This document shows positions 52,601 through 63,740 of a stretch of DNA of 64,000 nucleotides, in pieces. The DNA is from Orthonyx spaldingii. Taxonomy: Eukaryota > Chordata > Aves > Passeriformes > Orthonychidae. The notes beneath the pieces are model-generated. The model was not told where the DNA came from, made no database searches, and saw only the letters and a list, made by a program, of their open reading frames with translations. The position numbers and the translations under genes were made by a program. Positions within the stretch are counted from its first letter, which is position 1. Every line of letters starts with the position of its first letter. The DNA lies in assembly GCA_013397795.1 (NCBI GenBank), contig VZTJ01001640.1:1686097-1750096 (forward strand). The letters run 5' to 3'.

Positions 52601-55600
52601 CTTTGCAAAAACCAGCAGATTTTCTGAGGTGAGAATCAGGGTTTCAAGGTACAGCCCTTTGCAAAAACCAGCAGATTTTCTGAGGTGAGAATCAGGGTTT
52701 CAAGGTACAATGACCTGAAGCAATGAGGCACTGGAGCCCAAAGCTCAAAAGCCCCTGTGTGAAGTTTTTTTCTTCTCTTTACCTGTTTTAAAGTAGTCGT
52801 GATTCTCACCAGCCACCGCTGGTACCAGGTCCCTGTTGAGCTCTGGATTTCAATAAATTCATCTACTTGCTTTGGAGTTTTTATATAGGAAACCTGGAGG
52901 AAGAAAAGAAACAAATAGAAAAAAAATTGGACTGAAGTTTCCAGAATTGATCTTGGGTGGATTTAAATTCCACTGTCTTCTGGGCAATGTTTCCACCTAA
53001 TAACCATTATTATTTTTTCCTTGAAAGTTAGCATTAGCAATTGAGCTAACTGAGCAAGAGCATATTAACAGAAATAAGCCTTCCTTCCTTCTTTTCACCC
53101 ATCACTTCATCCTCTAGCTCTTCTTCCATGAAATATTTTAAGTGCATCATGTCCATTTCAATCTTTCATTTATAGGCTAATGTACCTGTATACTACCTTA
53201 TTTCTCTATCTCTAGATTCCCACTACAAATTAGGACAAGGCAATTATAGTAAAAATTATCTCCAAGATCAGCCACTTGTATCCCAACTGTGTCCTCAAGA
53301 TCTCTTTCTTCTAAGACAACTAGCAGGAATATTTCTCATTCCACATCTTTTAAATACCACTGGCAGAATTTCTATGATAAATGAAAGTGTAGATGGGAAT
53401 CTTTGCAGCTGAAAATGCATCCTGCCATCAAGTGAGCCCACACCATGCAGTCAGTTTGCTTCACCAAAACAGTCTGAATTTTCACTGCTGAATACCTGAA
53501 CTGGACTGCTCAGGAAAACTTACAAATGGGTCCCAGCAAATACTTGCTTAGTAACTTTAATTAAAGGACACGTTCAAGGAAAGCAGAACTGTTTGTAAAC
53601 ATATGTAAGAGGCGAAAATTTGCTGAATAAATTTCTGAGTGTGACTGAGCGCCTTGGCTCAGCTGTGGAGTCTCTGCATTCGTCTTCCTGGCACGGATTA
53701 AATGTCAGATCTGGGAACTGTCCCGGCACCAGCTGACTCACCACAATCTGACAACTTCTGGCCTATCACGAAAACATGAAACCTAACAGTTTGTGCCACA
53801 CCAGGAGCTCTGATCACCCGCCTGTGCCAGCGGGTGTCAGTACATCTCAGCTCAGCCGCGCGATGCACCTCGAGGTGCGATACCGAGCTCAGCTCCTGCC
53901 TCCTGGCATGACTCTGTTGGATGGAGTAACAAGCACTGATGGAGGCTGTACAGCTGCTCCTGCATTCTCCTACTCAGCTCAGACTCTCATAGTGCCCTAC
54001 TTTGTGAGATATATATATATATTTATATTTATATTTGAGCTTCATTTCCAGCTCAGCGTTACAGCAAAGGCAGCGATGGATTTAAAGAGAACATCTCTCT
54101 CACCTTTGCTATCAGAGCTTGTATCACTCAAATGGTTGGTAGCCTAAAAATAACACGTGCTCATTAAGTTCCTACATGAACCTGCACACAATTGTGATGC
54201 TCAGATATGAAAATTTAATTTCCTTGAAGGATCACTTCCAAATGGCACAGTTTCCTGACACCCTTTCTGAACACGGAGCCTTGCTCTCCTTCTTGATCAA
54301 AAATGCACATTTCACACACAAGTGTATCTCCTTTTTTTCTATCCTTTAAAAGCATGTGTGCTCTCATCTTTAAAATCATAAATCAAGAGTTCTTCCCTGG
54401 CTGGCTCACCAGGATTTTACAACTGAATTACAGTAATTTGCAGCTAACCCCAACATAAACCTTTCCTCTGATTTTACTGTTAACGACTCTGCTGGTGTGA
54501 CCTTTTTCACAACAAGCAGCAGACCAATGAGTAATAGCCACTCATCCCACTTTCCCTTGGAGAGATTAAATACTGGGCATGAGACAGGTGGAGTTTGGAA
54601 AGCTCATTAGAAAGAACATGAAGTTTAATCAGACTTTGATTAGAAGCCAGAATGGAGAAAGGAGTGACTCAGGTCTCCCATGTGGCTAATATCTCTCTTA
54701 TTTTGTTGTAGTCTCTTAGAGCAAACCAACTAAGCATGTGTGTAATTGAGGAATCACCGGTCTAAAGGATGTAGAGTAACAGCAGGAATAAAGAGTGCTC
54801 ACTGCAATTCACAGACTTGACTAATTCTTGAGAAAACAGATTGGCATCTTAAATTTAAATGCACAAAATGTTTCTCACAGTCCTTATTCTGATTGCTGGG
54901 GGAGAGATTACACTGAAAACGTCCCGGGGAGGAATAAAGTGCTGCACTAAGGAAGGTATGGCCAGCTTTTCTTAGCTGATGGCTTTGCTCAACTCACCGT
55001 AAACACCCTCTCTGGCTCACCCTTGGCCCGCATGTTGGTGTCATGAACTTGCTTGAGGATCATCCAGGCTTCATCATGTTTACCAATCTGAAAATACCAA
55101 AGAAAAGGAAAGCAAGTGCGTGAGCTCCCAGCTCTGTAATTTATCAAAGCTCGGAGAGGAAGCAATTCTAGAGGTCCAGCACAGAGGAGAAGCACACATG
55201 TCTTCATGAGACCTGAAGAGCTGAAAGCATGGTTGGTATTCACAGAGTGCAGCACCTCTGTGCTGGAGAAAGGAGTTGTCCTGAAACTGTCTGAGGCAGA
55301 AAAGGGGTGAGGGATAGAGCTTTAAAAACAGATGAAAGGAGATGGATGAGGGGACTTGGACTCTCATTCCAACTCTGCTAAAAGACTTGCAGGCTTAACT
55401 TGAACTAGGTATTGCTATTTTTCCCACCTGTGAAGTGGAAATACAGAATACTTGCTTAAGATTTCTGAGGTTTAAGTATTTTACTCAGTAAAATGTACTT
55501 TGTCCTTTTGCTCTACCACCAGGATTCAGTAGTTTCATGCCCAAACTCTGCAGGTGTTCTAAAAGTGCCTTTGTTGGACATATAAAAATCCCATCTCTCA

Positions 55601-58600
55601 CTACCTTCCTTCTGTACTCCATGTGGCAGTGACACATTAATCATCAGTGATTGACCCCATAGCCTGTAATCTTTGGGGTTTAAGAGTCTATGGAGCTGGT
55701 GTGGACATGTAGGAATGGCTTTTTCTCTGAGCTTGTGCTGCGTGTGTTTGATGGGACAAAGAAAGACAGACAGTGACACATTAGGGACCCGCTGTCCTCT
55801 GCTGATATCAGACTGCAACACTTGAGATGAATCACCTTACCTCCAGCAAAAAACGTGGGCTTTCAGGCATGAATTTCAGCGCCACCAGGGAGGCGACACA
55901 GGGCAGAGCACACACGAGTACAAAGACTCTCCAGCTGTGGAAGTGGTACTTGGTTCCCATACTGAACCCCCAGCCTGGAAACAAGAGCCAACAAGTGAAA
56001 ATACTGACCACACGTTCTGAGTTTTTCTCTGCTAAAGCAGCTCTGAACTTTACAGTTCTGTATGACATGAGGACAGGTTGAAAGTTTGCTGTTCTTAGTA
56101 CTGATGGCTCTTGGAGGCTCGATAGCATGCTCAGTAGATAGCAGCGAGTTCATGTTCATTACAGAAATTGGAACACACTCAGGTTCTGCCTTTACAAAAT
56201 TTCTTTTATCTTTGAGTTTAGAAATCACCCAGTGATAGGAACAGCTCTGTGCAGGCGAGTAAGGCTGGAAAATGGTGCAGGAATAAGGGCCATAATTGAT
56301 TGCTTCTCAATGATGTTACCTAAAGTTTTCAAAGGTTAAATCTCTGATCTCAGAGGCACATTAGAGATGGCTTCTTTCCATCTCCTACACCACATATGTA
56401 TTTCACATTTCATGCAAGTGAGCTAGAAAAGAAAGTTTACTTTTTCCAGCCCTACCAAACCTGAGCTGGGGTTCAAACACAGAAATATCAAAATCCTATT
56501 CCTGCATTTGAAGTACCCCCTCTCCTGCTTTTTTCCTGATGTTTGACCAAGTCAGGTATTCCTCTGCTAAGAACTGGAAAGTACAGTCTCATTCTTACAT
56601 TGCTCTGTTTACTCCCCCTAGGTTCAAATCTCATAAGGAACGTTTAATTCTTTTTTTTCTATAAAAATTTTTATTCACATAATGAAGAAATCATCAAGCA
56701 ATGAGTTTTGCAGAGGTTTCATCTGAGCCAGTCATGGCGTTCTAATGATTTCACAAAGTTCCAAAATAGTAGGTGGAACATTGAAATCAATAAAGAAGCT
56801 ACAAAAACACATCAAAAAGCCATCTGAAAAATAATTGTAATGTAAATATCTAAGGGCTTTTTAAAGCAAATGTTGTTGCAGATAATAGAATTATTTCTAC
56901 CTGGCATCACTGCAGTAAGTTTGCCTATTTCTTCCAATAGTCTCTGTCATATCAATCAAAATCATGAATATTTCTTTATACTGAATGTGCTTTAAATGTG
57001 CTAAAAATGGATTGATAGATAGGTAAATGTTAGTGGTTTTCTTCCTAGGTTTTGTGAACTGTCCTACTTTCCTCAAACAGGATTTTGCAAACAGCTGGTG
57101 TCACTGAATACTGGGGGAATTAATCTTTTCCAGTAGGTATTTGCTTCTGGTGTTTTCCTAGGTTATATACACGAGTTACAAGGAACATGTAACATGTAGA
57201 CTTTTGCTCCTCAGAGCACAAGTATATTTCAGTTTACAGACATCTACTTTTTCATTCCCCCTTCCAGCTGAGGGCAGGGAACCCATTCCACTCCTGAACA
57301 CATTTAGATGAAGGCAGAAGTGACTTCAGCCCATCACATGCTGGGCAGATGTGTCACCAAGTACAAAGCCCTGACAGTGTGGACTCTTGGCTAAGGCAAA
57401 GCACGTGCTGTCCTCACTGCTATCATTCACATCATCCAGTAATTCCCTGATTAAAGTTACTTATTTTTGATAACTGGATCAATTTTTGCAATATAATCTC
57501 AGTCCATTTTTCCCTGAATGAGCTGACATTTAGATTAAGAGCTCAGGCTCCAGCAGTGTAATTCAAGGGATGTATCTGAGGCTTTGGATGGAAAGCAGCC
57601 CCATCCAGTCCTATCTGCAGCCTTAGTATCTGTCAGTCAATCATGCAGTCAATTTATGAGACCTGCTGTGAGCACTTCAGGTATCTCTTATTTTCAGTAG
57701 TGTTTATGCTGGGATTTGTAAGAACTGTCACTACCTGTGCAGGGGTTTGGGATGGTGTAGAAAGTCAAAAGCACAAATTACCGTAATGTGGGATGATGCT
57801 CCAAGCCATTGCTGAAGCATAAATGCCACCAATCATCCAGAACATGCAAAGCCAGCTGAGGTGTTCCCCCCTTTTCTCACGAGACAGGAATTCAGAGAAA
57901 TAGGCAAACACGATGGGGAGGGTGCCCCCAATACTGAGGAGAAAAAACAGCACATGGGAAAAATGAGAGTATTCTCCATTATCTTCGTGATTAGGATTGC
58001 GAGTTTAATGAGGGAAGGTCACACTCAGAGATGGGCTGCTCAGAAGTGAGACTTGGAGGAAAAATGCAAACCTCTCTTTGGCTGGACTAGTCTTAGACAT
58101 CAAAGATGAACAAGATCCTTCTCATGCTCTAAAAGCTGAATTTCCTGCACAGTTTGTACAAAACCAGTGCAATGCCCTGCTCTTCACCCAGACATCTCCT
58201 CTTGTTATTTTGTGATCACATTTTAGGGAGGCAAAATACAGGCAGGTGATGGGAACTGCTGAGAGTCTCATGGGAGGCCTTGGAGGTGGGCATTTTTCAG
58301 TCTCACCTACCTTTCTGCACAACTCGGGCAGTACCAGAAGAACATCAATGACCAAACCTTCCCACCTTTACAGCTCTAAGGGTCAAGAGTGAGGTAACAC
58401 AACCACACATCCTAAATGGCAATGCCATCCTGGGTACCAAGGATGCATCTCCTGAGCCGCCTTCCTTCTCCCACCCCAAACTGCCCAACTGTGCTGGGCT
58501 TCCTCCAGGACAGGGGGAGATTGACCAGGTACCCACCCGAGGCCTGAGATAAGGCGGCAGAAGAGGAAGAATCCGTATCCCTGGACGAAGGAGGAGAGGA

Positions 58601-58717
58601 ACGCAAAGGCAGCATTGATTGCCAGTGATATGATGAGGCATTGCTTTCTTCCCAGCTTATCAGCGAGGCCACCCAGCAAGACAGCCCCCACCATCATTCC
58701 TAAGTAGACTATCAAGC
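43424..58717 (-). CDS. SV2B: SV2B, synaptic vesicle glycoprotein 2B (11 coding exons, 5' part outside window)
   Basis: SV2B is a 12-TM major-facilitator-superfamily-like glycoprotein of synaptic vesicle membranes that modulates calcium-triggered neurotransmitter release; its transport substrate is unsettled. Joined exons: 58717-58537, 57933-57782, 55974-55841, 55087-54998, 52893-52783, 51598-51510, 50791-50627, 48096-47963, 47243-47043, 44796-44637, 43607-43424. All junctions are GT-AG and phases match, giving 1601 nt with no internal stop. The choice of SV2B over SV2A/SV2C rests on residues recalled from the family, e.g. LPIVFAYFSEFLSREKRGEH, DNDFLIYLVSFLGSLSVLPG, GILNGLCKFGAILGN and C-terminal LPETREQVLM. 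The missing first coding exon (acidic cytoplasmic N-terminus plus TM1) should end in phase 1 beyond 64000; with about 150 residues there the protein would be 683 aa. The residue numbers used in the exon entries assume this. The gene looks intact and functional. Confidence 0.96.
44319..44393 (+). mobile_element. CR1 LINE 3'-end fragment
   Basis: Reads gggtttggaac...gatctctaaagtcccttccaacccaaaccactctatgat, with the terminal direct repeats of attctatgattct that end avian CR1 elements. It lies in the intron between SV2B coding exons 11 and 12, antisense to the gene. Only the last ~75 bp of CR1 is recognisable, as is common for 5'-truncated copies; the sequence to its left (44100-44318) may belong to the same insertion but I do not recognise it. 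Confidence 0.85.
44637..44796 (-). CDS. SV2B: SV2B coding exon 11 (TM9-TM10)
   Basis: 160 nt, residues about 570-623. The acceptor is ccccgcag|GT, which completes Gly. It encodes GSMLISAVCCFFLFFGNSES (TM9) and AMIGWQCLFCGASIAAWNAL with DVITVELYPTDK (TM10). The exon ends AG before gtgctc. That donor lacks the usual A at +3/+4 and G at +5, so it is the weakest splice site in the gene. The frame across it (AG+G = Arg, then ATAFG) is nonetheless exactly as in the family. Confidence 0.95.
44797..47042 (-). other. SV2B intron 10 (between coding exons 10 and 11)
   Basis: GT-AG intron of 2246 bp, phase 1. No further exon or dispersed repeat recognised. A small perfect inverted repeat (8-bp arms catccaaa/tttggatg, 4-bp loop) sits at 45571-45590. 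Confidence 0.85.
47043..47243 (-). CDS. SV2B: SV2B coding exon 10 (end of lumenal loop, TM8)
   Basis: 201 nt, residues about 503-570, entry and exit phase 1. It encodes LYEHKFINCRLINSTFMKEK, where N-S-T at about Asn516 corresponds by position to the conserved lumenal glycan site of SV2A/SV2C. EGCHIDFEEDNDFLIYLVSF leads into TM8 (LGSLSVLPGNIISALLMD), followed by DKIGRIKM, the second-half MFS motif-A-like loop. The acceptor is ccttcacag and the donor is ATT G|gtgagt. Confidence 0.96.
47963..48096 (-). CDS. SV2B: SV2B coding exon 9 (lumenal pentapeptide-repeat domain)
   Basis: 134 nt, residues about 458-503. The acceptor is ccccacag|A, completing Lys, and the donor is ACC G|gtaatg. It encodes FIGMKFKEVRFEDSLFEDCY and FEDVRSSETFFENCT. 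Spacing of F or L every five residues (FKEVR-FEDSL-FEDCY-FEDVR) is the pentapeptide-repeat beta-helix of the SV2 fourth lumenal domain. N-C-T at about Asn491 is a second sequon. In mammals this domain is the part of SV2 bound by some botulinum neurotoxins (established for the family; not tested here). Confidence 0.95.
48097..50626 (-). other. SV2B intron 8 (between coding exons 8 and 9)
   Basis: Largest intron fully inside the window, 2530 bp, phase 2. Ordinary unique-looking sequence; no alternative exon, RNA gene or repeat that I can support. Confidence 0.85.
50627..50791 (-). CDS. SV2B: SV2B coding exon 8 (TM7 end and first part of lumenal loop)
   Basis: 165 nt, residues about 403-458, entry phase 2, exit phase 2 (GAC AA|gtaagt). 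It encodes YYGLIVWFPDMIRYLQDEAY, closing TM7, then an acidic stretch (IFDEEEVSHF) and FNFTLENQIHRNG of the large lumenal loop. N-F-T at about Asn441 is a sequon expected to be glycosylated in the vesicle lumen. The loop is less conserved than the TM exons, as usual in this family. Confidence 0.94.
51510..51598 (-). CDS. SV2B: SV2B coding exon 7 (TM7 start)
   Basis: Small exon, 89 nt, residues about 374-403, found by following the reading frame between exons 6 and 8. The acceptor is tttgtag and the donor is AG|gtaagg (phase 2 exit). It encodes VWDNVLYCLTAQYRMNT and then LMLAVVWFTMAL, the first half of TM7. It aligns with recalled mammalian SV2B VWDNALYCVMGPYRMNTLIL. The last two bases (AG) join the first T of the next exon to make Ser. 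Confidence 0.94.
52595..52706. repeat. Perfect 56-bp tandem duplication
   Basis: Two directly adjacent copies, 52595-52650 and 52651-52706, each beginning acagccctttgcaaaaacca, with no difference between them by eye. It is in the SV2B intron between coding exons 6 and 7, about 80 bp below the exon 6 donor. Perfect identity suggests a recent slippage or duplication event, or an assembly artefact. Confidence 0.95.
52783..52893 (-). CDS. SV2B: SV2B coding exon 6 (cytoplasmic central loop)
   Basis: Residues about 337-373, 37 codons, phase 0 on both sides, acceptor cctccag and donor CAG|gtaaag. It encodes YIKTPKQVDEFIEIQSSTG and TWYQRWLVR, then ITTTLKQ. The QSSTGTWYQRWLVR stretch is SV2B-like; SV2C has ESDTGTWYRRCFVR as I recall it. 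A perfect 56-bp tandem duplication sits downstream in the following intron. Confidence 0.95.
52894..54997 (-). other. SV2B intron 5 (between coding exons 5 and 6)
   Basis: 2104-bp phase 0 intron. Contains an AT/TTTATA microsatellite at 54008-54036. An open frame of 123 codons on the plus strand (53776-54147) runs through that microsatellite and resembles nothing known, so it is treated as chance. Confidence 0.85.
54008..54036. repeat. (AT)n / (TTTATA)n microsatellite
   Basis: AT dinucleotides followed by three atttat-type hexamers, intronic in SV2B. Confidence 0.85.
54998..55087 (-). CDS. SV2B: SV2B coding exon 5 (cytoplasmic central loop)
   Basis: Residues about 307-336, exactly 30 codons, phase 0 on both sides. 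It encodes IGKHDEAWMILKQVHDTNMR and AKGEPERVFT, the conserved start of the loop between TM6 and TM7. The acceptor is CAG at 55088-55090 and the donor is ACG|gtgagt. Isoleucine stands where the mammalian SV2B and SV2C proteins I recall have Met or Val before GKHDEAW, a conservative change. Confidence 0.95.
55841..55974 (-). CDS. SV2B: SV2B coding exon 4 (TM6)
   Basis: About residues 262-306, 134 nt, entry phase 1, exit phase 0. The acceptor is ttccag|GC and the donor is GAG|gtaagg. It encodes WGFSMGTKYHFHSWRVFV, the TM6 segment LVCALPCVASLVAL, and the family hallmark KFMPESPRFLLE at the start of the cytoplasmic central loop. Confidence 0.96.
55975..57781 (-). other. SV2B intron 3 (between coding exons 3 and 4)
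   Basis: 1807-bp phase 1 intron with AT-rich unique sequence. No additional coding exon fits the family here; I see no repeat. Confidence 0.85.
57782..57933 (-). CDS. SV2B: SV2B coding exon 3 (TM4-TM5)
   Basis: About residues 211-262, 152 nt, entry phase 2, exit phase 1. The acceptor is ctcctcag and the donor is G|gtaatt. It encodes IGGTLPIVFAYFSEFLSREK (TM4 end and loop), the strongly conserved RGEHLSWLCMFWMIGG, then AMAWSIIPHY of TM5. FAYFSEFLSREKRGEH is the SV2B-type version; SV2A has FSYFSEFLAQEKRGEH as I recall it. Confidence 0.96.
58537..58717 (-). CDS. SV2B: SV2B coding exon 2 (TM2, TM3, start of TM4)
   Basis: First coding exon visible in the window, about residues 151-211. It starts with GC completing a glycine codon (phase 1 entry) after the acceptor ttccag, and ends GG before the donor gtgggt (phase 2). 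It encodes LIVYLGMMVG (TM2), then GGLADKLGRKQ, which fits MFS signature motif A (G-x-x-x-D-x-x-G-R-K) in the cytoplasmic loop between TM2 and TM3. TM3 follows, then FVQGYGFFLFCRLISGLG entering TM4. Length is 181 nt. Translation past the donor leaves the family at once (WVPG...), which confirms the boundary. Confidence 0.96.
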
Positions 58718-61700
58718 CTGGAAGTGAGAGAGACAGTCAGCTTGTTAATAGGGTGGAAATAGTACGTAACGTAGAAGCAGATTTTAAAGTGTCCATATGG
58801 CAGCTGATGTCATCCTGGTACACTGTGAAATAAAGCAGAGATACCCCTATTCACCCCAAACCTCAGACGCCAGAACCTCTGTCCATTGGCACGACAGTAA
58901 TGTTCCCATCTCGTGCCTGTGAGCTTGCATCACTTCAGGCAGTATGGACATACCCTCATTTGACCAGACCCACATCTTTCCTTCCCAACCTCGCTGCTCA
59001 CATATCCCCTGCACGTAAGCAATGGCCAGGCATAAGCAGCTTAGGATGCACGTGTCCCAGCTATGTGCCACCAACAATACAACAGAAGTCTGATGTCTTA
59101 ACTCCTCTGACCCCCCTGCGTGCAGTGGAATGGAGGATGTGTAGGGAGAGGCTCTGTTTATGCTCGGAAAGCCGTGAGAGCAGAGAGACTGATGAAGCAT
59201 GGCTAAATCTCTTTGCAGTGTTCCATCTCTTTCACTCCCTGCTCTTCCCAGCTGTAGCTGAAAGGATCAGTCTGTTACCCAGACTCACCTCACGTAGCTC
59301 AGCTACTTCCTTCCTTACTGAGCCAAGATCTGGCGTCTAACTAAAGGACAGCTTACTCAAGAGTGGAGTCTTGATCTGAACATTTGAGGAGAAGGGAGGG
59401 AGAACCTAAGGCTTGTCTGGACAGTTTGCTCTGTAGAGTTATCTCTCTGACATTGTTAAGAAAGATGGACTCTTCTTTTTAACGTGACTTCACTAGATCT
59501 TCTACTATGGGGTCCTCAAAAGACAGTCTCAGTGACTCATTTAGGGCCTGGCTGAATAGGAGAGAATGGGTTTCCACTCCAGGTAGTCTCCCTGTACCCT
59601 GCTCATTTTGTGCCTGTTACTCTCCCAGAGAACATGGCAGCTGTCCTGGGCTCTTCTACTGCCACTGCTGCAGAAGGGCCACAGATTTTATTACCTTTTC
59701 CTGTATGCAGGTACTAGTGTAAATGGCACTAGCTGATAATGCTCAAAGATTTGGGAGTATATTTTTCATTTATTTTGTCTACTTTCCAGATGTAGTTCAG
59801 AGGAAATTGGTTGCAACCACAGTTTTTCCTGGGGAGCACAGAGGTACAAGAGGCTGCTCCCAAGAATATCTCCTGAATCATATCAAGCCCCATTGACAGG
59901 ATACAGTCTGTTTCTATAGGCTGCACAGCCCTGCTGTGGAGATCCTGATGGGGCCTGACCGTGGCTGGATGTGATCCAGATGAGATGAGCTATTTCAGGA
60001 TGGAGAACATCTGCTTGATGGAAAGCAGAAGGTACAGTGCAGGGAGTTCTTGAAGGAAAAGAATGATGCTGGAGGATGTTTGGAGACTGGGGACATGTCA
60101 GGTTCAAGACCCCGCTGAGCAGGCATTGAAAGAAAGCAGCAGTGCTCCCTGCATCCCTGGCCCCGAGTGAAGGCGTTGGATGCTGAGCACGTAAATACAC
60201 TGCTGCAATAGGAAACATTCCTGTTCACTGACTGAAGAAATACAGCTAAAAGAAACATTTTTTCAGGTATGGTTGACTCTTTGGAGGTTCATTCCTCACC
60301 TTGAACCAAGGTTGGCTCCTCTTGAGAGCCAACGCCTTCCCCAGGTCCTGTTCTGTCAAACACATCACTTGGAAAACAAGGCAGCAATTAATGTTTTCAT
60401 AATTCATTAATGTTTAAACAAAACAATCAGTCTGGTGGCTGAAGGCAGCTCTGTGCCATCCAGCAAAGCTAGCTAAGGGCTAATGCAGAGTTATCTGGCA
60501 GTTGATCCTGTCTTCCTTTTGATTGCAAATGCTTGCAGTTGATTTAAAATGCATTACTGAATTAAAAGCTATACACCAGAGATCCATTGCAGCATTTGAA
60601 AGACACTTGTCTCACACTGATCGGATGCGGAAAAGTTTGGATTCCTTAAATCTCCCTATTCCACACGGGGGTCACCTCTCTGTGAGTAGTTCTTTTTGAT
60701 CCACACAGTGTTGGCTGGGCAGGATTTGTGCGTCAAAGGCAAAAAATCTGTTCTTGTCTGTGAAAAGCCTTTGTACCATAAATGTGGAGCAGGATTTTGC
60801 CAATTGTACCTCCACCATCTGCATGTGGCTCTGTGCAACCAATCCTTGCACTCCCTGTCCTACCCTCCTAATCTGAGCTGTCCTGGTGAGGTGATCTGAA
60901 GGTGCGTCAAGGTTGAGAAGATACAGACACATCTTGGAGTCTGGGATCCCCACTTCTATAAACTGTGACCTCCAGCTTGTTTCCTGAAGTGGAAATTACA
61001 AGGGTGAGCCAAAGCAAAAACAGTTTCAGTCCAAAACCTTTCTGAAGGGAGAATCCTAATGCAGTGCTGGATGGCTTAATGCTTTTAACCTGGCTCCTGA
61101 GCCACATTTAATGAAGCAACTCTGATGGCAGCCAGCAGAAGGAAGTGATGATGAGCCCTGTATCTACTCACTGGTGCATCACAGCCACCCTTGTGACAGC
61201 GAGCCCTGCCAGCACCACCAGACTCTGATGAGGAAGGAAAAATGATCTGCCAAACTTAATTTTTTTTTTGTTGTTTTTTTTTCCGGAGAAAATCCCTGGA
61301 TGGCAGATGTTCATCCAGATCCTCTTAGTAACAGAAAACGTCCCAGGTCAGGAGGAAGTGAAAGAGATTGTTACTGTCTTCTAGCTGGTGTTTTACTGCA
61401 GTGACTGGAGAGGGGCAGCCTGTTCTCTGGCCAGAAGAGTGGGCTCAGCATGGGATGTGGCAGTGCTTGAAACATGACATCAAGAAGTGGAGCTGCTCTT
61501 GTAAGCAAAGCAGATTCTCACTAAGGAGCCCATACTTGTGATGGAAGGGAAGATTGTATCTCTGGATGGATGCAACACCTCTTGGTGGATGCAACACAGC
61601 ATCCGTCAGTGAGCAGCATAAACCACAGCAGAGCTGTTAATGCCACAAACTCACCTAGAGGGTGTTGCTTTAATTAGTTATTGTATATGATAAATCAATT

Positions 61701-63740
61701 GATACATGGTCACCTAGGAATTTAAAACTATGAAAATCTGTAGTAAAGGAAATCTCAGGGACAGCCAGAAACTGTCCACTCAGCCAAGTTCTGAGGGGAA
61801 GGAAGGATCCTGGTTATGGAAATATATGCTTCATGGCTGAAACAAAATCAACAGAACACTTCATTATCATGGAGAGGTCTTTTTTTGGTGAAGACTGCAT
61901 GTTCTGGCCAATATAATTAAAATTTTGAGGTAGCTGCTATAGAACACTCTGTCAGCTGATGGATCTCAGGACCAGGGTGCAAAACAACGTCTGCTTTGCA
62001 GATTGCTGTGTCCTGGATTAACAACAAGGTGGCAGGGACTCGGGGAGGAGTGGAATAGTTACTCAAACAGCTTCTTTGCAGGGAGACAATCTTCCAGAGA
62101 ACACAGTAATGGTTGCTACCTCTGAAAAAGATCCAGCTCATATCAAGGAAACTGCCATTTTAGGGAGAGTTGGACCAAGAAAAGTGATCACAAAATGGTA
62201 TTTCTTTTGCTGGGTTAGTTCTGTCCATCAAATATGCTACAGTACAACATTACAATGGTTTGCACCAGAATCTTGATTTCTAAACTTGGCTTCAAACCAC
62301 ACAGACTTAGACTGTGCTACGAGGGATCAGCTTCCCAATTGACACATAAGGTGCTCAGATGAAATGTTAAGGGCAACTCTGAATAAGCCGTTATTTGCAG
62401 ACTATTCCACAAATCCTGGAGTATAATGAATGCCTGTGGGAAAGTCTGCAACAGCCTCCCATAAAAGTGGTGGAAAACCAAAGAGCTGAATTTCTATGAA
62501 TAAATTTTGGGTTATGACTCATCCATTGCTGAAGTTATAAGGAAAATATGTGACCACTGACTGGGCTTATTCCCACTAGAAAAGAGGCAACATATTTAGC
62601 ATTTTCACACTAAGAAATTTATTAGCCTTTACTAAAGTGGCATGTTCTGTGTTAGACAGGAATGTGAAGTTAAGAGCTGAAGTTCTAGGAATAAGGAAAG
62701 GAATATACTACAGATACAATATATGGCTCCGTGTGTGTTAAACTGTATTTTTACTACTTCAATATAGTTATAAGTAGACTTCTAAGGGTTTCAGAAAAAA
62801 ACCCAAAAAAATTCAAGGTTTACCTAGATCTGCAACACAAGCATGAATTTTTCTCGTTGTTAGTTAATGGGATTAAAGTTCTTAAAAAAGAACCATATCT
62901 AAATATAATCCCTTTTAAGACAGGACAAAGACTTGTGGAATAAATAGAAAATTTGAGCAGAAAAAAACCAAACAGCTCACTGGGAAGAATTAGCCCCAGA
63001 GTCCCTGGGGCTGTCAGGGAGGTGAGGAGGCTGCCTGGGCCCAGGGTTGTCTCTGGTTTGCATGGAACCAGTAACCATAGGAATGGGAAAGCTCCTACCT
63101 GCCTTCAAATCCCAGGCCCCTACCAGTACAGCCCTATGGTAAAAAAAGAGGCTTTTGAAGAGGAAAAGCATTTGGACACCAGAAAATTATTAGGACTTTA
63201 TATACCTTGCAGTTCAAGCTGTAATAAAAACAAAATTCAAATACTCTTCCTGGTGTAGAATCTGTTAGGGATGCACGTTATGGACACAAAAAAAATTTTG
63301 TGAATCAGGTCTGGACAATTTGGGAGGCAGCGCACAGAATCCAGCTGTAAGTAATTGAAAGAGAGGAATAAAGTAGTGACAGTCCTGACTCTTGTGCCAT
63401 AGTGATGTCCCAGGACAGGGGAGGGTCTCGGCAGAGGATGAGCTGAGGGCTGGGGGCCTTTTTTTCCTTTCTTCCTGCACTTTTCAGTCTGCTCTTTCTT
63501 GTAGGCTTATTAGTGCTTTCCCCATGAATCAACTTGACCTTTTAAATGGAAGTCAAAGGAAAGGCTAGTTGCACTCTCCTTGTTGATTAACACAGTGAGA
63601 CTCCTCCCACAGCCAGCGGCTCTGGCACTGAGAAGGGAATCTCCAGGGGAAAGGCTCTATTCTGGGAGCTCCGTGTGCGGACATCGGGCAGATCTGGCTG
63701 CTGGCATGGAGGGGGTGTGCAGCTGGAGCCAGGCTGGGTG
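58718..63740 (-). other. Intron upstream of the first visible SV2B coding exon
   Basis: From the exon 2 acceptor to the CpG-rich block I searched the minus strand for the expected acidic, Tyr-rich N-terminal exon with TM1 and did not find it, so that exon must lie past 64000. A T-rich run (61260-61282) and a short direct repeat of ggatgcaacac (about 61570-61600) are the only simple features noticed. No CR1 copy was recognised. Confidence 0.75.

Noticed and set aside
58383..58536. Extension of the SV2B exon 2 frame (WVPGQSPP...) as coding
   Set aside because: It follows a GT donor in the right phase and leaves the SV2 family sequence at once; it is intron.
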